A DNA stretch of 64,000 bases from Rhodopirellula sp. P2. GTDB taxonomy: Bacteria; Planctomycetota; Planctomycetia; Pirellulales; Pirellulaceae. How positions within the stretch are numbered: position 1 is the stretch's first letter; each line of letters starts with the position of its first letter. The position numbers and the translations under genes are program-made. The DNA is taken from the NCBI RefSeq assembly GCF_028768465.1, contig NZ_CP118225.1, forward strand, positions 2,089,001 to 2,153,000. The letters run 5' to 3'. A model generated the notes under the pieces. It saw only the letters and a list, made by a program, of their open reading frames with translations. It was not told the origin of the DNA and ran no database searches. This document shows positions 15,095 to 24,100 of this stretch, piece after piece.

Positions 15095-16684
15095 TCAACC
15101 CAGCGGCATCAGCTTCGAGCGAACCTTGTCTGGCAGGCTTTCCAGCCAGCGTTGACGCGTCGCGTCGTCGTTCCAAACCATCAGGCCAATGGCGAGGGCG
15201 AAAAGCATCGCGACATAAGGTGAAAACAGCAGGCTGACCGGCAGCAGGGACAGCACCACCAAAGTCAGGTCGACTTGGTAACCGCAGCCGATCATGGCCA
15301 ACCAGACCCCGAGCATCACCACCCCGTGAGAGCAAAGCGTCGCAATCACCGCTCCTTGCAAACCGAACATTGGCAGCAACCACGCGTTCAGTGCCAGGTT
15401 GGTGGTCAGTCCCGCCGCCATCGCCACGGGGATCCACTTCCCTTTTTCGACGGTCCAAAGGTAGTTCTGCCCGACGGTCACCAGCGCCGCCCAGGTGCAG
15501 AAGCACAGTGCCATGGGCATCAGTGTCATCCCGTCGGTGTAGCGGCCTTGCAGCAGAACGTTGAAAATCCATGGCCCCAGCAGGATGGCCATGGCACTGC
15601 CGCTGGTGAACACAATCGAAACCGCCAGCAACGCATCTCGCAATCGAGTCTGAACCGCTTCGAAGCGTTTGGCTTCCCAGTCCGCCGACAGGTACGGCAG
15701 CATCACACCGCCGATCATCGTTCCCAGACTGAGCAACAGCATCGGGATGATTCGGCCCGAGTGGTACTGTCCCACCGCGGCTTGTCCTGCGATCTCTGCC
15801 GACAACGTCTCGGTCGCCGGGATGAAGTGCAGGATCATGTAGCGATCAGAGAGCTCAAACAGGTTGCCAATCAAGTTCATCAACCAGAGCGCCGTTGCGT
15901 ACGGTGCCAGTCGGCGGATCATGTCCCACAAACCAAAGGGCAGATCATTGTCTGGTGATTGAGCTTCGGTGTCTTCAGAAAGATTGGTGGTTGAGTTGTC
16001 GGAGTCCGAGATCTGCTGGGCCGATTCCCAGGAACGAATCAGAGACCACAGGCCAGGGATCGATGCGATCAAGCAGGATGCGGCGAACATCCACACGACA
16101 CCCGTGAACGATCCGCCGGAGATCAACCAAGCGACGCTCAATAGCGTGAAGCCAACGCCCTGCATGAACTGCATGCACGAGACCATGCGGACTTGTCGCA
16201 AGGAACCGTTGAGGTCGCTGACAAAGTTGTAAGCGATCATTCCCACCACGGCTCCGGCGACACCGTAGATCAGCCGGTTGTCTTGCGGTTGCAAGAAAAC
16301 GATCCAGCCAAACCAGTCGGGAAGCCACAACATGGTTGTGACGAAAATCGTGGTGCACGCCAGGGTCCCGGTCGCGATCCGGCGTACGAATGGTGTGAGT
16401 GATCGTTTGAGACGGAAATGTTCCGTGAATCGCGGCAGTACTCCGGGGATCCCCAGCAACATCACCGGGGTGATCAGCGTGATGAATCCGAACGCCATCG
16501 ACCAGCGTCCCACATCGGTGTCGTCCATCAAGCGGCAGAACGCCATCCCGCGAATGAAGCCGATGCCCCGGCCGAGCACTGTCATCGCCAGCATCACGAC
16601 CATGCCGATCGCCAGCGAATCGACTCGAAAGGCCGAACGGGTTGAGGTGGGTTGAGTGGCTGAGTCGGCGGTCGACATCGACAA
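15095..16684 (-). CDS. polysaccharide flippase, MOP/Wzx-like membrane protein
   Basis: The 529-residue integral membrane protein has at least twelve hydrophobic segments. It begins with an SLAIGMVVMLAMTVLGRGIGFIRGMAF helix typical of the oligosaccharide flippase/MATE superfamily. A soluble Ser/Asp-rich loop of about 40 residues sits in the middle. Such proteins move lipid-linked saccharides across the cytoplasmic membrane. No glycosyltransferases are adjacent, so the substrate is unknown; a MurJ-like role is an alternative. The start is the ATG at 16684, although a second ATG two codons on is equally good. Confidence 0.8.
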   Translation of the reverse strand: MSMSTADSATQPTSTRSAFRVDSLAIGMVVMLAMTVLGRGIGFIRGMAFCRLMDDTDVGRWSMAFGFITLITPVMLLGIPGVLPRFTEHFRLKRSLTPFVRRIATGTLACTTIFVTTMLWLPDWFGWIVFLQPQDNRLIYGVAGAVVGMIAYNFVSDLNGSLRQVRMVSCMQFMQGVGFTLLSVAWLISGGSFTGVVWMFAASCLIASIPGLWSLIRSWESAQQISDSDNSTTNLSEDTEAQSPDNDLPFGLWDMIRRLAPYATALWLMNLIGNLFELSDRYMILHFIPATETLSAEIAGQAAVGQYHSGRIIPMLLLSLGTMIGGVMLPYLSADWEAKRFEAVQTRLRDALLAVSIVFTSGSAMAILLGPWIFNVLLQGRYTDGMTLMPMALCFCTWAALVTVGQNYLWTVEKGKWIPVAMAAGLTTNLALNAWLLPMFGLQGAVIATLCSHGVVMLGVWLAMIGCGYQVDLTLVVLSLLPVSLLFSPYVAMLFALAIGLMVWNDDATRQRWLESLPDKVRSKLMPLG

Positions 16685-16894
16685 TTGGCTTCGGTAATCA
16701 GTTGGACGAATTCAGGCGACGCGAGCGGAGCAGATTCGCGTGGACGCTGACTTGGCAGACGAGGTTTTGAAAGAGTGGCTCGTTGATGGGTGGCACCCTG
16801 TTCACTTCGTTGGTCAACGAGCAAGTTCGACGGATCTCGCGATCCTGAAGTGCGGTTGCGACGGTCGTATCGGTTTTTTTGCCGAAAATCATTG

Positions 16895-16938
16895 ACCGAA
16901 CCTCTTGGTGTGCTATCGTGATAGCACACAGGTTCGGT
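16895..16938. promoter_or_regulatory. bipartite inverted-repeat operator upstream of the GntR gene
   Basis: An inner perfect palindrome TGTGCTATC/GATAGCACA with a GT centre (16909-16928) is nested in an outer pair ACCGAACCT (16895-16903) and AGGTTCGGT (16930-16938). The centres are offset by a few bases. It ends 40 bp before the GntR start and is probably an autoregulatory site. The remaining part of the 294-bp gap shows nothing else clear. Confidence 0.65.
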
Positions 16939-16978
16939 GCATCGTCTGCTGCCTCGAACTCCTTCTCAGGAGACGCCC

Positions 16979-17434
16979 ATGTTCTTTTCCATTGATGCGG
17001 CCAGCGACGTGCCGATCTACGAGCAGATTGTTCGTCAGGTCAAGCTCGCCGTTGCCGATGGCACGTTGGTGGGAGGCCAAATGCTTCCCAGCGTGCGTCA
17101 GCTTTCTCGCGACATCGCGCTGAATCCCAACACGATCGCGCGGGCCTATCGCGAGCTGCAGGCCCAAGAAATTCTCAAGCCGCTGCGTGGTCGCGGGATG
17201 GTGGTCCGCCGCGATGCGATGGAGGCCTGCACATCCGCCCGTGATGACTTGGTCGGGGATGGTGTGCGCCGAGCTCTGGCAGATGCCATTGCCGGTGGCA
17301 TGTCACCGGATCAGTTGCGGTCACTTTTTGAGTCGGAGCTGGCGCGATTGAGTGCAGCCTCCACGAAGTCCAACTCGGACGAATCAAGCCTTGAATCTGT
17401 TCCCTCCTCCAACAACGAGCCGAGCCATGAATGA
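16979..17434 (+). CDS. GntR-family regulator, YtrA subfamily
   Basis: The 151-residue protein has an N-terminal GntR winged helix with PIYEQIVRQVKLAVADG and the helix-turn-helix LPSVRQLSRDIALNPNTIARAYREL, then the wing LRGRGMVV. The short helical tail, with no large ligand domain, marks the YtrA group, which usually represses an adjacent ABC transporter. The ABC genes follow with an 8-bp overlap. ATG 16979 has CAGGAGA about 7 nt upstream, which fixes the start. The palindrome just upstream is the probable operator. Confidence 0.92.
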   Translation: MFFSIDAASDVPIYEQIVRQVKLAVADGTLVGGQMLPSVRQLSRDIALNPNTIARAYRELQAQEILKPLRGRGMVVRRDAMEACTSARDDLVGDGVRRALADAIAGGMSPDQLRSLFESELARLSAASTKSNSDESSLESVPSSNNEPSHE

Positions 17435-18479
17435 ATTGGATTCTGTCGGGCGTGAGCCAACGACACGGGAAGCTTCTGGCATTGCCTCGAATCGCCCTGC
17501 GTATGATTCGCACCAAGTTCGGCCGAATGTCGAACCAGGAGGCATCATTCAAGTCAATCAAGTGAGCAAGCGGTTTCGAAACACGGTTGCTTTGGACAAC
17601 GTCAGCTTGCACGTTCCGGCGGGGACGGTGTTCGCCTTGCTCGGTGAGAACGGAGCGGGCAAGACAACGTTGATTCGGATCTTGACCGGCTTTCAAAAAC
17701 CGGATTCCGGCGCCGCATCGATTCTGGGGCATGACTGCGGCGAGAACTCGGAAGAGATTCGCCGGAAAATCGGATACGTGTCCGACTCGCCGGCACTTTA
17801 CGAGTGGATGACTCCGCCTGAAATCGGATGGTTCGTCAGTGCGTTCTACGACGATGGCTTCATCGCACGCTATCGCGAGTTGATCGAAGAGTTTCAGGTT
17901 CCGCCGGCGACGAAGATCAAATCGATGAGCAAAGGCCAACGAGCCAAAGTGGCTCTGGCGCTCGCGACGGCTCACGACCCTGAACTGTTGATCTTGGATG
18001 AACCGACCAGTGGGTTGGATCCGATGGTCCGCCGTCAGTTCTTGGAATCGATGGTCGACCGTGCCGCTGCGGGGCGAACGGTGTTGCTGTCGAGTCACCA
18101 CATCAACGAAGTCGAACGAGTCGCGGACATGGTGGCGATGATTCATGGCGGCCAAGTCAAGTTGGTCCAGTCGATGAACGACTTGAAGCAGCACACTCGA
18201 ATCGTGACAGCGACGATGGATGACGCTCATGTCGAATCACCCGATTTGCCGGGGCGAGTGTTGAGCGAAACGAGCAACGGTCGTCAAAGACGTTGGGTGA
18301 TCACGGATTGGAACGACGCCGGGGATCTGCACTGGGGACCCGATGATGGTGTGCGCCAATTCCATGTCAGCGTGCCAACGCTGGAAGAAGTCTTCATTGC
18401 GGTTTGCGGTCAACCCCTGCGGGATGAACCGTCGTCCTTCGATCGTCGCCAGGAGGTGAATGATGGCCACTTCGCTTGA
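17427..18479 (+). CDS. ABC transporter ATP-binding protein (YtrB-like)
   Basis: The 350-residue ABC ATPase has Walker A GENGAGKT, a signature segment MSKGQRAKVALA (SKGQR replacing LSGGQ, as in YtrB-type exporters), Walker B LLILDEPTSGLDP and the H-loop SSHHINEVERVAD. About 35 extra N-terminal residues precede the first beta strand. A C-terminal domain of about 110 residues follows. ATG 17427 overlaps the regulator stop by 8 bp. With the following permease it should form a drug, peptide or stress exporter under GntR control. Confidence 0.9.
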   Translation: MNELDSVGREPTTREASGIASNRPAYDSHQVRPNVEPGGIIQVNQVSKRFRNTVALDNVSLHVPAGTVFALLGENGAGKTTLIRILTGFQKPDSGAASILGHDCGENSEEIRRKIGYVSDSPALYEWMTPPEIGWFVSAFYDDGFIARYRELIEEFQVPPATKIKSMSKGQRAKVALALATAHDPELLILDEPTSGLDPMVRRQFLESMVDRAAAGRTVLLSSHHINEVERVADMVAMIHGGQVKLVQSMNDLKQHTRIVTATMDDAHVESPDLPGRVLSETSNGRQRRWVITDWNDAGDLHWGPDDGVRQFHVSVPTLEEVFIAVCGQPLRDEPSSFDRRQEVNDGHFA

Positions 18480-21162
18480 AGCGTTCGCATACCCAGCGGT
18501 TTCGCGTCCTCGATCAGCATTTCAGCATTTGGTTTGGAAAGACTTTCGGATGCTGCAACCGCTGTTGTTGGCGGGGGTGATTGGCACGGCAGCCTTGTTT
18601 TTGTTGGCGGTCCTTCGTGCCGCGATCGATCCTGTCTCGGATCCGAGCCTGACGACACTTTCCGTGTTGTGGGTGTTGCTGCCGAACTTGGTGGCACTCG
18701 GGATTCCACCGATCTCGCTGGGCACGGAGAACGAAGAGCGAACCCTGGATTGGCTGCGGACGTTGCCGGTGACTTGGTGGCAAGTGTTGCTGTCCAAGTT
18801 GTTGGTCGGGTTCGCCGCCTGGGCGTTGGCGGTCTTGATCGCCACAGCCTGCGTTGTACTTTCTTGGGTCGTGTTGCGGGGCGAGTGGGACTGGGGCGAC
18901 ATCGGACGGATCTCCGGTTCGGAATCGATCTTTGAGCTGATGGTTTACGGAGTGGGCCTGCTGATCTGTGGCTGGATCGCGGCGTTGATCGTTCGCAATC
19001 CGGTCGGTTCGGTGATGTTGGTGATCCCGTTGATCGTGGGACTGACCTTGTTGTGGAACTACTCGATCGCCGGATTGGTCAGCACGCATTTCCATCATGG
19101 CGTCACGTTTTTGGAAGCGACCGCTGGTCAGCGTGTTGCCATGCTGTGTTTTGCTGTGGTTTGTCTCGTTGCACTGGGTTCCGCGATCGCCGGTTTGGCT
19201 CGCCATCGTCTGGCCGGTGCGAGTGATCACCGTTGGCAGGCTCCAGCGGTGGCCTCGACTTCGGCTTGGCAACCAAGCGTGGTTCAAGTGGCTTGGCATG
19301 CCAAACCACGTCCGTTTCGTGCATTGCTTTGGCAACAGGTTCGGCAGACTCGTTTGGTCATTGGTGTCGCTTGCTCTCTCTCGATGTTCGCAGTGGTTTG
19401 GGGCCTGGTGGGAGGAGATTCTGGTATCCAGAGAGCGTTGATTGTCTTGGGATGGCCGGCGGCACAGCTGATGCTGGGAGTCGCCACGTTCCATGGGGAT
19501 CGACGGGGAATGCGGCAGGGTTTCTTCGCGGACCGTGGGTGGTCACCCAGCCTGATTTGGTTGACCCGGTTGATCCCCACCGCCTTGGCGTCGCTATTCC
19601 TGATGATGGTGTTCCCGTTTGCTTCGGGCCTCGATTTGTATTTCGGGATGCAGTATGGAGCTGCAACCTCGTTGCAAGCCTTTGGGTTCAGCGTGGTTGT
19701 GCAAACCGTGCAGTTCTTGATCGGCGTTCTAACCGGGCAGTGGGGCCGCCGGCCCTCCCTGGCATTTTTTGGCGCACCCGTGGTTGCTCTGCTTTGGATG
19801 TTGCCTGCGTTTGGGCTGCTCGCGTTCTACGGAGGCTACACCAGTCTGTTGTGGCTGGCGGCCGGCGTGTTGCTGTTCGCAACTCGGCGTTTAACGCCTT
19901 TTGTGATGGAAGGTGTGTCCTCCGCTGCTGTGTGGGGACGAGGGCTGGCCTATTGCCTACTGGCTTTGGGGGTGATGTGTCTGTGTCTGTTCACTCATCG
20001 CTGGTGGACGACCCCGTCGGAAATGCCGCAGTGGCGCAAAGAAATGCTGGCAATCGTTCAGGAACCCATTGAGCCTGAAGTCATCGAGTCCACGATTGGT
20101 GTGTTGCCGGCGACTCGGGATGTGGTGCTCCACTGTGATGCCTATCCGATCGGTCGGTACGATCCGGACATGAAGCAAGCGATGCTGGTGACTGAGTTCC
20201 CGGGTGCGAGATCCGAGACGGTCGCCAGGATTCGATACACGGTCCGCTTGTTCCCGATCAGGTATTCGACGAATCAGGTCATCGAAGTGCTTTACCTAGG
20301 CCCTGGCGAAAGGCTTCGGCGATTGGAACTTGGTTTGGACCAGGAACTCGGTCCCGTCAAAATGCTGGGGGAGTCGATCTCACAATCCGAGTTGTATGAT
20401 TTGTGTGTGAAAACGCCGATCTCGTTGAAGTCTTACACGGCGGGAGGGATTCGGAATGAACCGTATCGCCGTGTGGCTCAGTATCAAGACATCACGTGGC
20501 GTCCCCTGCGTCGCAAAGCCTTGGAGGTCGCTGCCAAGTGGTCAAGAATTTCTCGGGAGCAATCACTTGTGTTTGGTGAGTTGGGCGAATTGCTCCACAA
20601 CGCCGAGTCCAACGAATGGATCGTGATCGCTGGTTTGAGGCAGATTGCTTACGAGCAAAACCTGTTCAGCGGTCAGGCTCTTCCGCAGTCCGAAGAGGAT
20701 CGATTGGATCGTGAGGTGTTTGTGCAAGTGGTCGATCAATTGGCCAGCAAGGACTTGCGACGTGAGAGTCGCCAACGATGCCTGATCGCCGAGTGGCAAC
20801 GTTTTCAAACGCGAGATTGGAGTGGCCAGTTCGACGAAGAGTGGGGGAACGAGAAGTCGTTCTTGGAGGCTCGGTTGTCGGACCCGTTGTATCGGTTGGG
20901 GATCGAGCAAACGCGGTTCGAACGGAAACTGGATGTCGCGGTTCGCAACACCCTGGATCAGCTGGAAGATGGCTTGCCCAAGTGGGACGATCCCGAGCTG
21001 GCCGAACAGCGGCTGCTGTGGGGCGAGCTGCTGAGGGACCGTCGTAACAGTGTCGGTCACCAGGAAGTCACATCACCACCTCGAACTCCCGTTTTCTATC
21101 GCGAGCAAGACCTGCTGATTGATGAGCTTCGTCAAATGGCAGACCGCTTGCGTGCACCGTAG
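18460..21162 (+). CDS. ABC transporter permease, ABC-2-like, very long
   Basis: The 900-residue protein has two blocks of hydrophobic helices (about 25-250 and 290-530), typical of ABC-2 type permeases. A hydrophilic C-terminal region of roughly 370 residues follows, rich in Glu, Arg and Leu, with no domain I recognise. AGGAGG (18451-18456) precedes two adjacent ATGs; the second (18463) has the better spacing. The gene overlaps the ATPase end by 20 bp. The soluble tail, which is absent in simple YtrC-type permeases, may be extracytoplasmic. Confidence 0.82.
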   Translation: MMATSLEAFAYPAVSRPRSAFQHLVWKDFRMLQPLLLAGVIGTAALFLLAVLRAAIDPVSDPSLTTLSVLWVLLPNLVALGIPPISLGTENEERTLDWLRTLPVTWWQVLLSKLLVGFAAWALAVLIATACVVLSWVVLRGEWDWGDIGRISGSESIFELMVYGVGLLICGWIAALIVRNPVGSVMLVIPLIVGLTLLWNYSIAGLVSTHFHHGVTFLEATAGQRVAMLCFAVVCLVALGSAIAGLARHRLAGASDHRWQAPAVASTSAWQPSVVQVAWHAKPRPFRALLWQQVRQTRLVIGVACSLSMFAVVWGLVGGDSGIQRALIVLGWPAAQLMLGVATFHGDRRGMRQGFFADRGWSPSLIWLTRLIPTALASLFLMMVFPFASGLDLYFGMQYGAATSLQAFGFSVVVQTVQFLIGVLTGQWGRRPSLAFFGAPVVALLWMLPAFGLLAFYGGYTSLLWLAAGVLLFATRRLTPFVMEGVSSAAVWGRGLAYCLLALGVMCLCLFTHRWWTTPSEMPQWRKEMLAIVQEPIEPEVIESTIGVLPATRDVVLHCDAYPIGRYDPDMKQAMLVTEFPGARSETVARIRYTVRLFPIRYSTNQVIEVLYLGPGERLRRLELGLDQELGPVKMLGESISQSELYDLCVKTPISLKSYTAGGIRNEPYRRVAQYQDITWRPLRRKALEVAAKWSRISREQSLVFGELGELLHNAESNEWIVIAGLRQIAYEQNLFSGQALPQSEEDRLDREVFVQVVDQLASKDLRRESRQRCLIAEWQRFQTRDWSGQFDEEWGNEKSFLEARLSDPLYRLGIEQTRFERKLDVAVRNTLDQLEDGLPKWDDPELAEQRLLWGELLRDRRNSVGHQEVTSPPRTPVFYREQDLLIDELRQMADRLRAP

Positions 21163-21170
21163 CGAAGCAA

Positions 21171-21295
21171 CGTAGGCCAGGTTTCACCTGGCACTCGAAC
21201 CGATGCTTTGTCACAAAGCGAGGCGAGTCACAATTTGGTTCTCGAGTTCGAACGAGTACCGTCCAATCACCCCGCCAGGTAGGACCTGGCCTACG
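21171..21295. repeat. inverted-repeat element between converging genes
   Basis: Outer arms CGTAGGCCAGGT (21171-21182) and ACCTGGCCTACG (21284-21295) are perfect complements. Each arm also contains a smaller self-complementary CCAGGT/ACCTGG. It lies between two convergent genes and may end transcription on both strands. Confidence 0.7.
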
Positions 21296-21329
21296 GGGGA
21301 GAGGAGTCTGCCGAGAATGGCGGCGACGA

Positions 21330-22277
21330 TCAGCGTTGGCTCCTTTTCTTTGATGCGACCGAGGTGGAGCTGTCTTCGGGCAGCAGTTCCTCGGACATCT
21401 TGGCGCGGTATTCCATCATGCTGCCAGGGCCTTGGAAGCCGACGACGGACTCGTCCCAGTTCAATTCTTTGCTGAGCAGGTAGCCGTTGTCGACATCGAA
21501 ACGCAGTGTTCCGTTGCTGAGTTGCTGGATGACTTGTGCCCGCAAGGATTCTTCTTCGATCGGGGTGAGCGTTTCGCTTTTGACGCTCAGCGTTGCCACG
21601 CCGGCTTTGACCTTCTTCAGCGTGTAGAGCTGGCGGATTTTGATTTGCTTGACAAATCCGTCTTCCGTGCGAGCTTGGATCTCGGACGGGACGGCCCAAG
21701 ATTCGCCAATCTTGACGGGTTTGTCAGGCAGTGCCAGTGCCAGCGTTCCCATGCCCAGCGAGGACTTGGAACCGGCATGATCTTCGCGGCGAACTTCTTG
21801 GCCCTGTTGATTGATCGTCACGGTGGCCAGCGGGGTCCCGATTTGCGAGGCGACCACGCTGAAAATTTTCGGTGGTTTTTCGCCGCTGGTGCTGTCCCAC
21901 TGAACTTCTTCGGCTTCGCCGTTTTGTTGGGTCATGGCAACGGATTCGATCGAGTGATCGAACGTCATTTCGGAATCGTTGGCTTCCGCGACGGTCCAGG
22001 CTCGGTTGCTGGTCGTGTGGACATTTGCGATTTCTTCGGAACCGTTGATCCGAGTCTTCGTTTTCGCGATGTGCGTGACTTGGTATCGCAGCGTCTGTCC
22101 GGGCTGAAGGGAGTGTTTCAGCGTGTAGGTTTCGCCGGACGCGTCTTCGGATTGCTCGAGAACCGATGATTCCTTTGCATTTCCGACCGAGTGGGGGACC
22201 AGAACGCTCTGTGTTCCCAGGCAGGCCAGTCCAATCAAAGCGAGACGACGGGACGTGGGAGGGATTCGCAGCAACAT
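21330..22277 (-). CDS. secreted hypothetical protein, 315 aa
   Basis: The N-terminus reads as a signal peptide (RRLALIGLACLGTQSVLV). The mature part is beta-rich, with segments such as LQPGQTLRYQVTHIAKTKTRI and QGQEVRREDHAGSKSSLGMGTLALALPDKPVKIGESWAVP. It resembles planctomycete exported proteins of the DUF6263 kind that I recall only vaguely, so I do not assign a function. Its end faces the ABC permease and the inverted-repeat element between them. It is separated by 117 bp from the photolyase gene on the same strand. Confidence 0.65.
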   Translation of the reverse strand: MLLRIPPTSRRLALIGLACLGTQSVLVPHSVGNAKESSVLEQSEDASGETYTLKHSLQPGQTLRYQVTHIAKTKTRINGSEEIANVHTTSNRAWTVAEANDSEMTFDHSIESVAMTQQNGEAEEVQWDSTSGEKPPKIFSVVASQIGTPLATVTINQQGQEVRREDHAGSKSSLGMGTLALALPDKPVKIGESWAVPSEIQARTEDGFVKQIKIRQLYTLKKVKAGVATLSVKSETLTPIEEESLRAQVIQQLSNGTLRFDVDNGYLLSKELNWDESVVGFQGPGSMMEYRAKMSEELLPEDSSTSVASKKRSQR

Positions 22278-22394
22278 TGTGGTGGGCTCCAGTCAGAGAG
22301 TATTCGGTGGGAAGGGACCATCATTGATCGCCGATACCAAATGCCGGGGGGCACCGCCAGAGGAATGTTCTGTGATCGATCGGGGCGTTGTCCA

Positions 22395-23966
22395 TCAATC
22401 GCGTTGCAGATCAATCTGGCCGCTGCGGATTGCTGTGGCGCGAGCCCGAATGTCGGTCCATTCCGATTGGCTTTTACGATCGAGGTTCTTCAGTTGCAGC
22501 GTCATCCGAGTGTTGCCTTCCAGTTGTGTTTGATGGCGATCGAGAAAGTCCCAGTACAGCGTCGTGAACGGGCACGCGTCATCGCCGGCCGATTTGGCGG
22601 GATCGTAGCGACAATTTTTACAGTGGTTGCCCATTCGGTTGATGTACTTGCCGGTCGCGCAGTACGGTTTGGTCGCCATCAGGCCGCCGTCGCCGTACTG
22701 GCTCATTCCCAGGGCATTGGGCAGGCTCACCCAATCGATCGCGTCGGCGTACATCGCCATGTGCCAATGGTGAAAACTCAGCGGATGGGTTCCGTAGAGC
22801 TGTGCGAATAAGCCGAGCACCATCAATCGTTGAATGTGATGAGCGTAGGCTGTGTCGACCAGCAGTCGCATCGCATCAGCGACGCAGGCCATGTCCGTGT
22901 TTCCATCCCAGAAGAATGGCGGGACGTCCTGGTCAGGATCGCAGTGAAGGGAGTTGCTCTCTTCGTAGTTGGGCATCCGGTTCCAGTAGACACCACGCAC
23001 ATACTCTCGCCATCCAAGGATTTGTCGGATGAATCCTTCGCTGCAGTTCAGTGGCGCGTTGCCGTCTTTGTAGGCCTTCACTGCAGCGTCCACGACTTCC
23101 TTGGGGGAGAGAAGGTGCAAGTTGATCGCATGCGATAGCCGCGAGTGATAAAGGAAGGTTTGATCCTCCCACATGGCGTCTTGGTAGGTGCCAAAAAGAG
23201 GCAGCCTGTGTTCGATGAAGTCGTTGAGCGATGCCACAGCATCGTGGCGGCAAACCGGCAAATCAAAATCGTCCACGTTGCCGGGATGATCTTCGAATCG
23301 GTCTTTCACCATCGCAATCACCTCGCGTGTGATCGCGTCGGGGGCAAACGAAGGCACGGTCGGGATTTCGCTCGGGCCGGCTTTTTTGAATGTCTTGCGG
23401 TTGTCGTGGTCGAAGTTCCACTGCCCACCTTCGGGGCCACCTTGCTCATCGAGAAGGACGCCGTGCTCTTTTCGCATCGTTCGGTAGAACTGTTCCATCA
23501 CCATCGATTTGCGACCCGATGCCCACTCGTCAAATCGTTCAGGGGAACAGTAAAAGTGGTTGTCGCTGAGAAACTCGAGCGGCACGTCTTCCTGTTCGGC
23601 GGTTGCCTTGAGTTGTTCACGGACTCGGTAGTCGCCTGGGGCGACAAGCACGATTTTTTCGACGGAGTGGTCCGAGAGCGTTTTTCGCAGAACGCTGGCA
23701 AAAGAACTTTCGCGAGCCTTTCGCCGATCGCCGGACAGTTCGTGGTAGATCACATCGAATCCACGCTGGATCAATTCGTCTCGGAAGTGCCGCATGGGGC
23801 TGAAAAAGCCAACCAGACGGGTTTGATGGGACCAGACGTGAGTGGCTTCTTCGTCATTTTCTGCCATCCAAACTCGATCGGAAATGGGATCGAAGTCCGT
23901 GAATGCATCGGAGTCGTGGTTGAGTTGATCGCCCAACACAAGCACGAGATGGCGAATTTTTGTCAT
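22395..23966 (-). CDS. cryptochrome/photolyase family protein, Fe-S (6-4) photolyase type (PhrB-like)
   Basis: The 523-residue protein belongs to the deoxyribodipyrimidine photolyase-related group (FeS-BCP, as in Agrobacterium PhrB). It starts with a Rossmann-like domain (RHLVLVLGDQLNHDSDA). The FAD-binding C-terminal half has ILGWREYVRGVYW and SFHHWHMAMY. Four Cys at 361, 449, 452 and 465 have the spacing of the PhrB [4Fe-4S] ligands. The usual role is light-driven repair of (6-4) photoproducts. I chose ATG 23966 because the 81 codons upstream are in poor composition and overlap the divergent hisA region. Confidence 0.88.
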   Translation of the reverse strand: MTKIRHLVLVLGDQLNHDSDAFTDFDPISDRVWMAENDEEATHVWSHQTRLVGFFSPMRHFRDELIQRGFDVIYHELSGDRRKARESSFASVLRKTLSDHSVEKIVLVAPGDYRVREQLKATAEQEDVPLEFLSDNHFYCSPERFDEWASGRKSMVMEQFYRTMRKEHGVLLDEQGGPEGGQWNFDHDNRKTFKKAGPSEIPTVPSFAPDAITREVIAMVKDRFEDHPGNVDDFDLPVCRHDAVASLNDFIEHRLPLFGTYQDAMWEDQTFLYHSRLSHAINLHLLSPKEVVDAAVKAYKDGNAPLNCSEGFIRQILGWREYVRGVYWNRMPNYEESNSLHCDPDQDVPPFFWDGNTDMACVADAMRLLVDTAYAHHIQRLMVLGLFAQLYGTHPLSFHHWHMAMYADAIDWVSLPNALGMSQYGDGGLMATKPYCATGKYINRMGNHCKNCRYDPAKSAGDDACPFTTLYWDFLDRHQTQLEGNTRMTLQLKNLDRKSQSEWTDIRARATAIRSGQIDLQRD

Positions 23967-24100
23967 GACGGGTCCAGTAAACGACGGTCTCGAATTATCC
24001 TCACGCGTATTCACGGTAGTGCCGATGCAACCCTGCCCTGCTCTGCCCTGCCCCAAACTCGCAATTTTCTTCCTCGAAGACGCTTGGAAACGAACCACGC

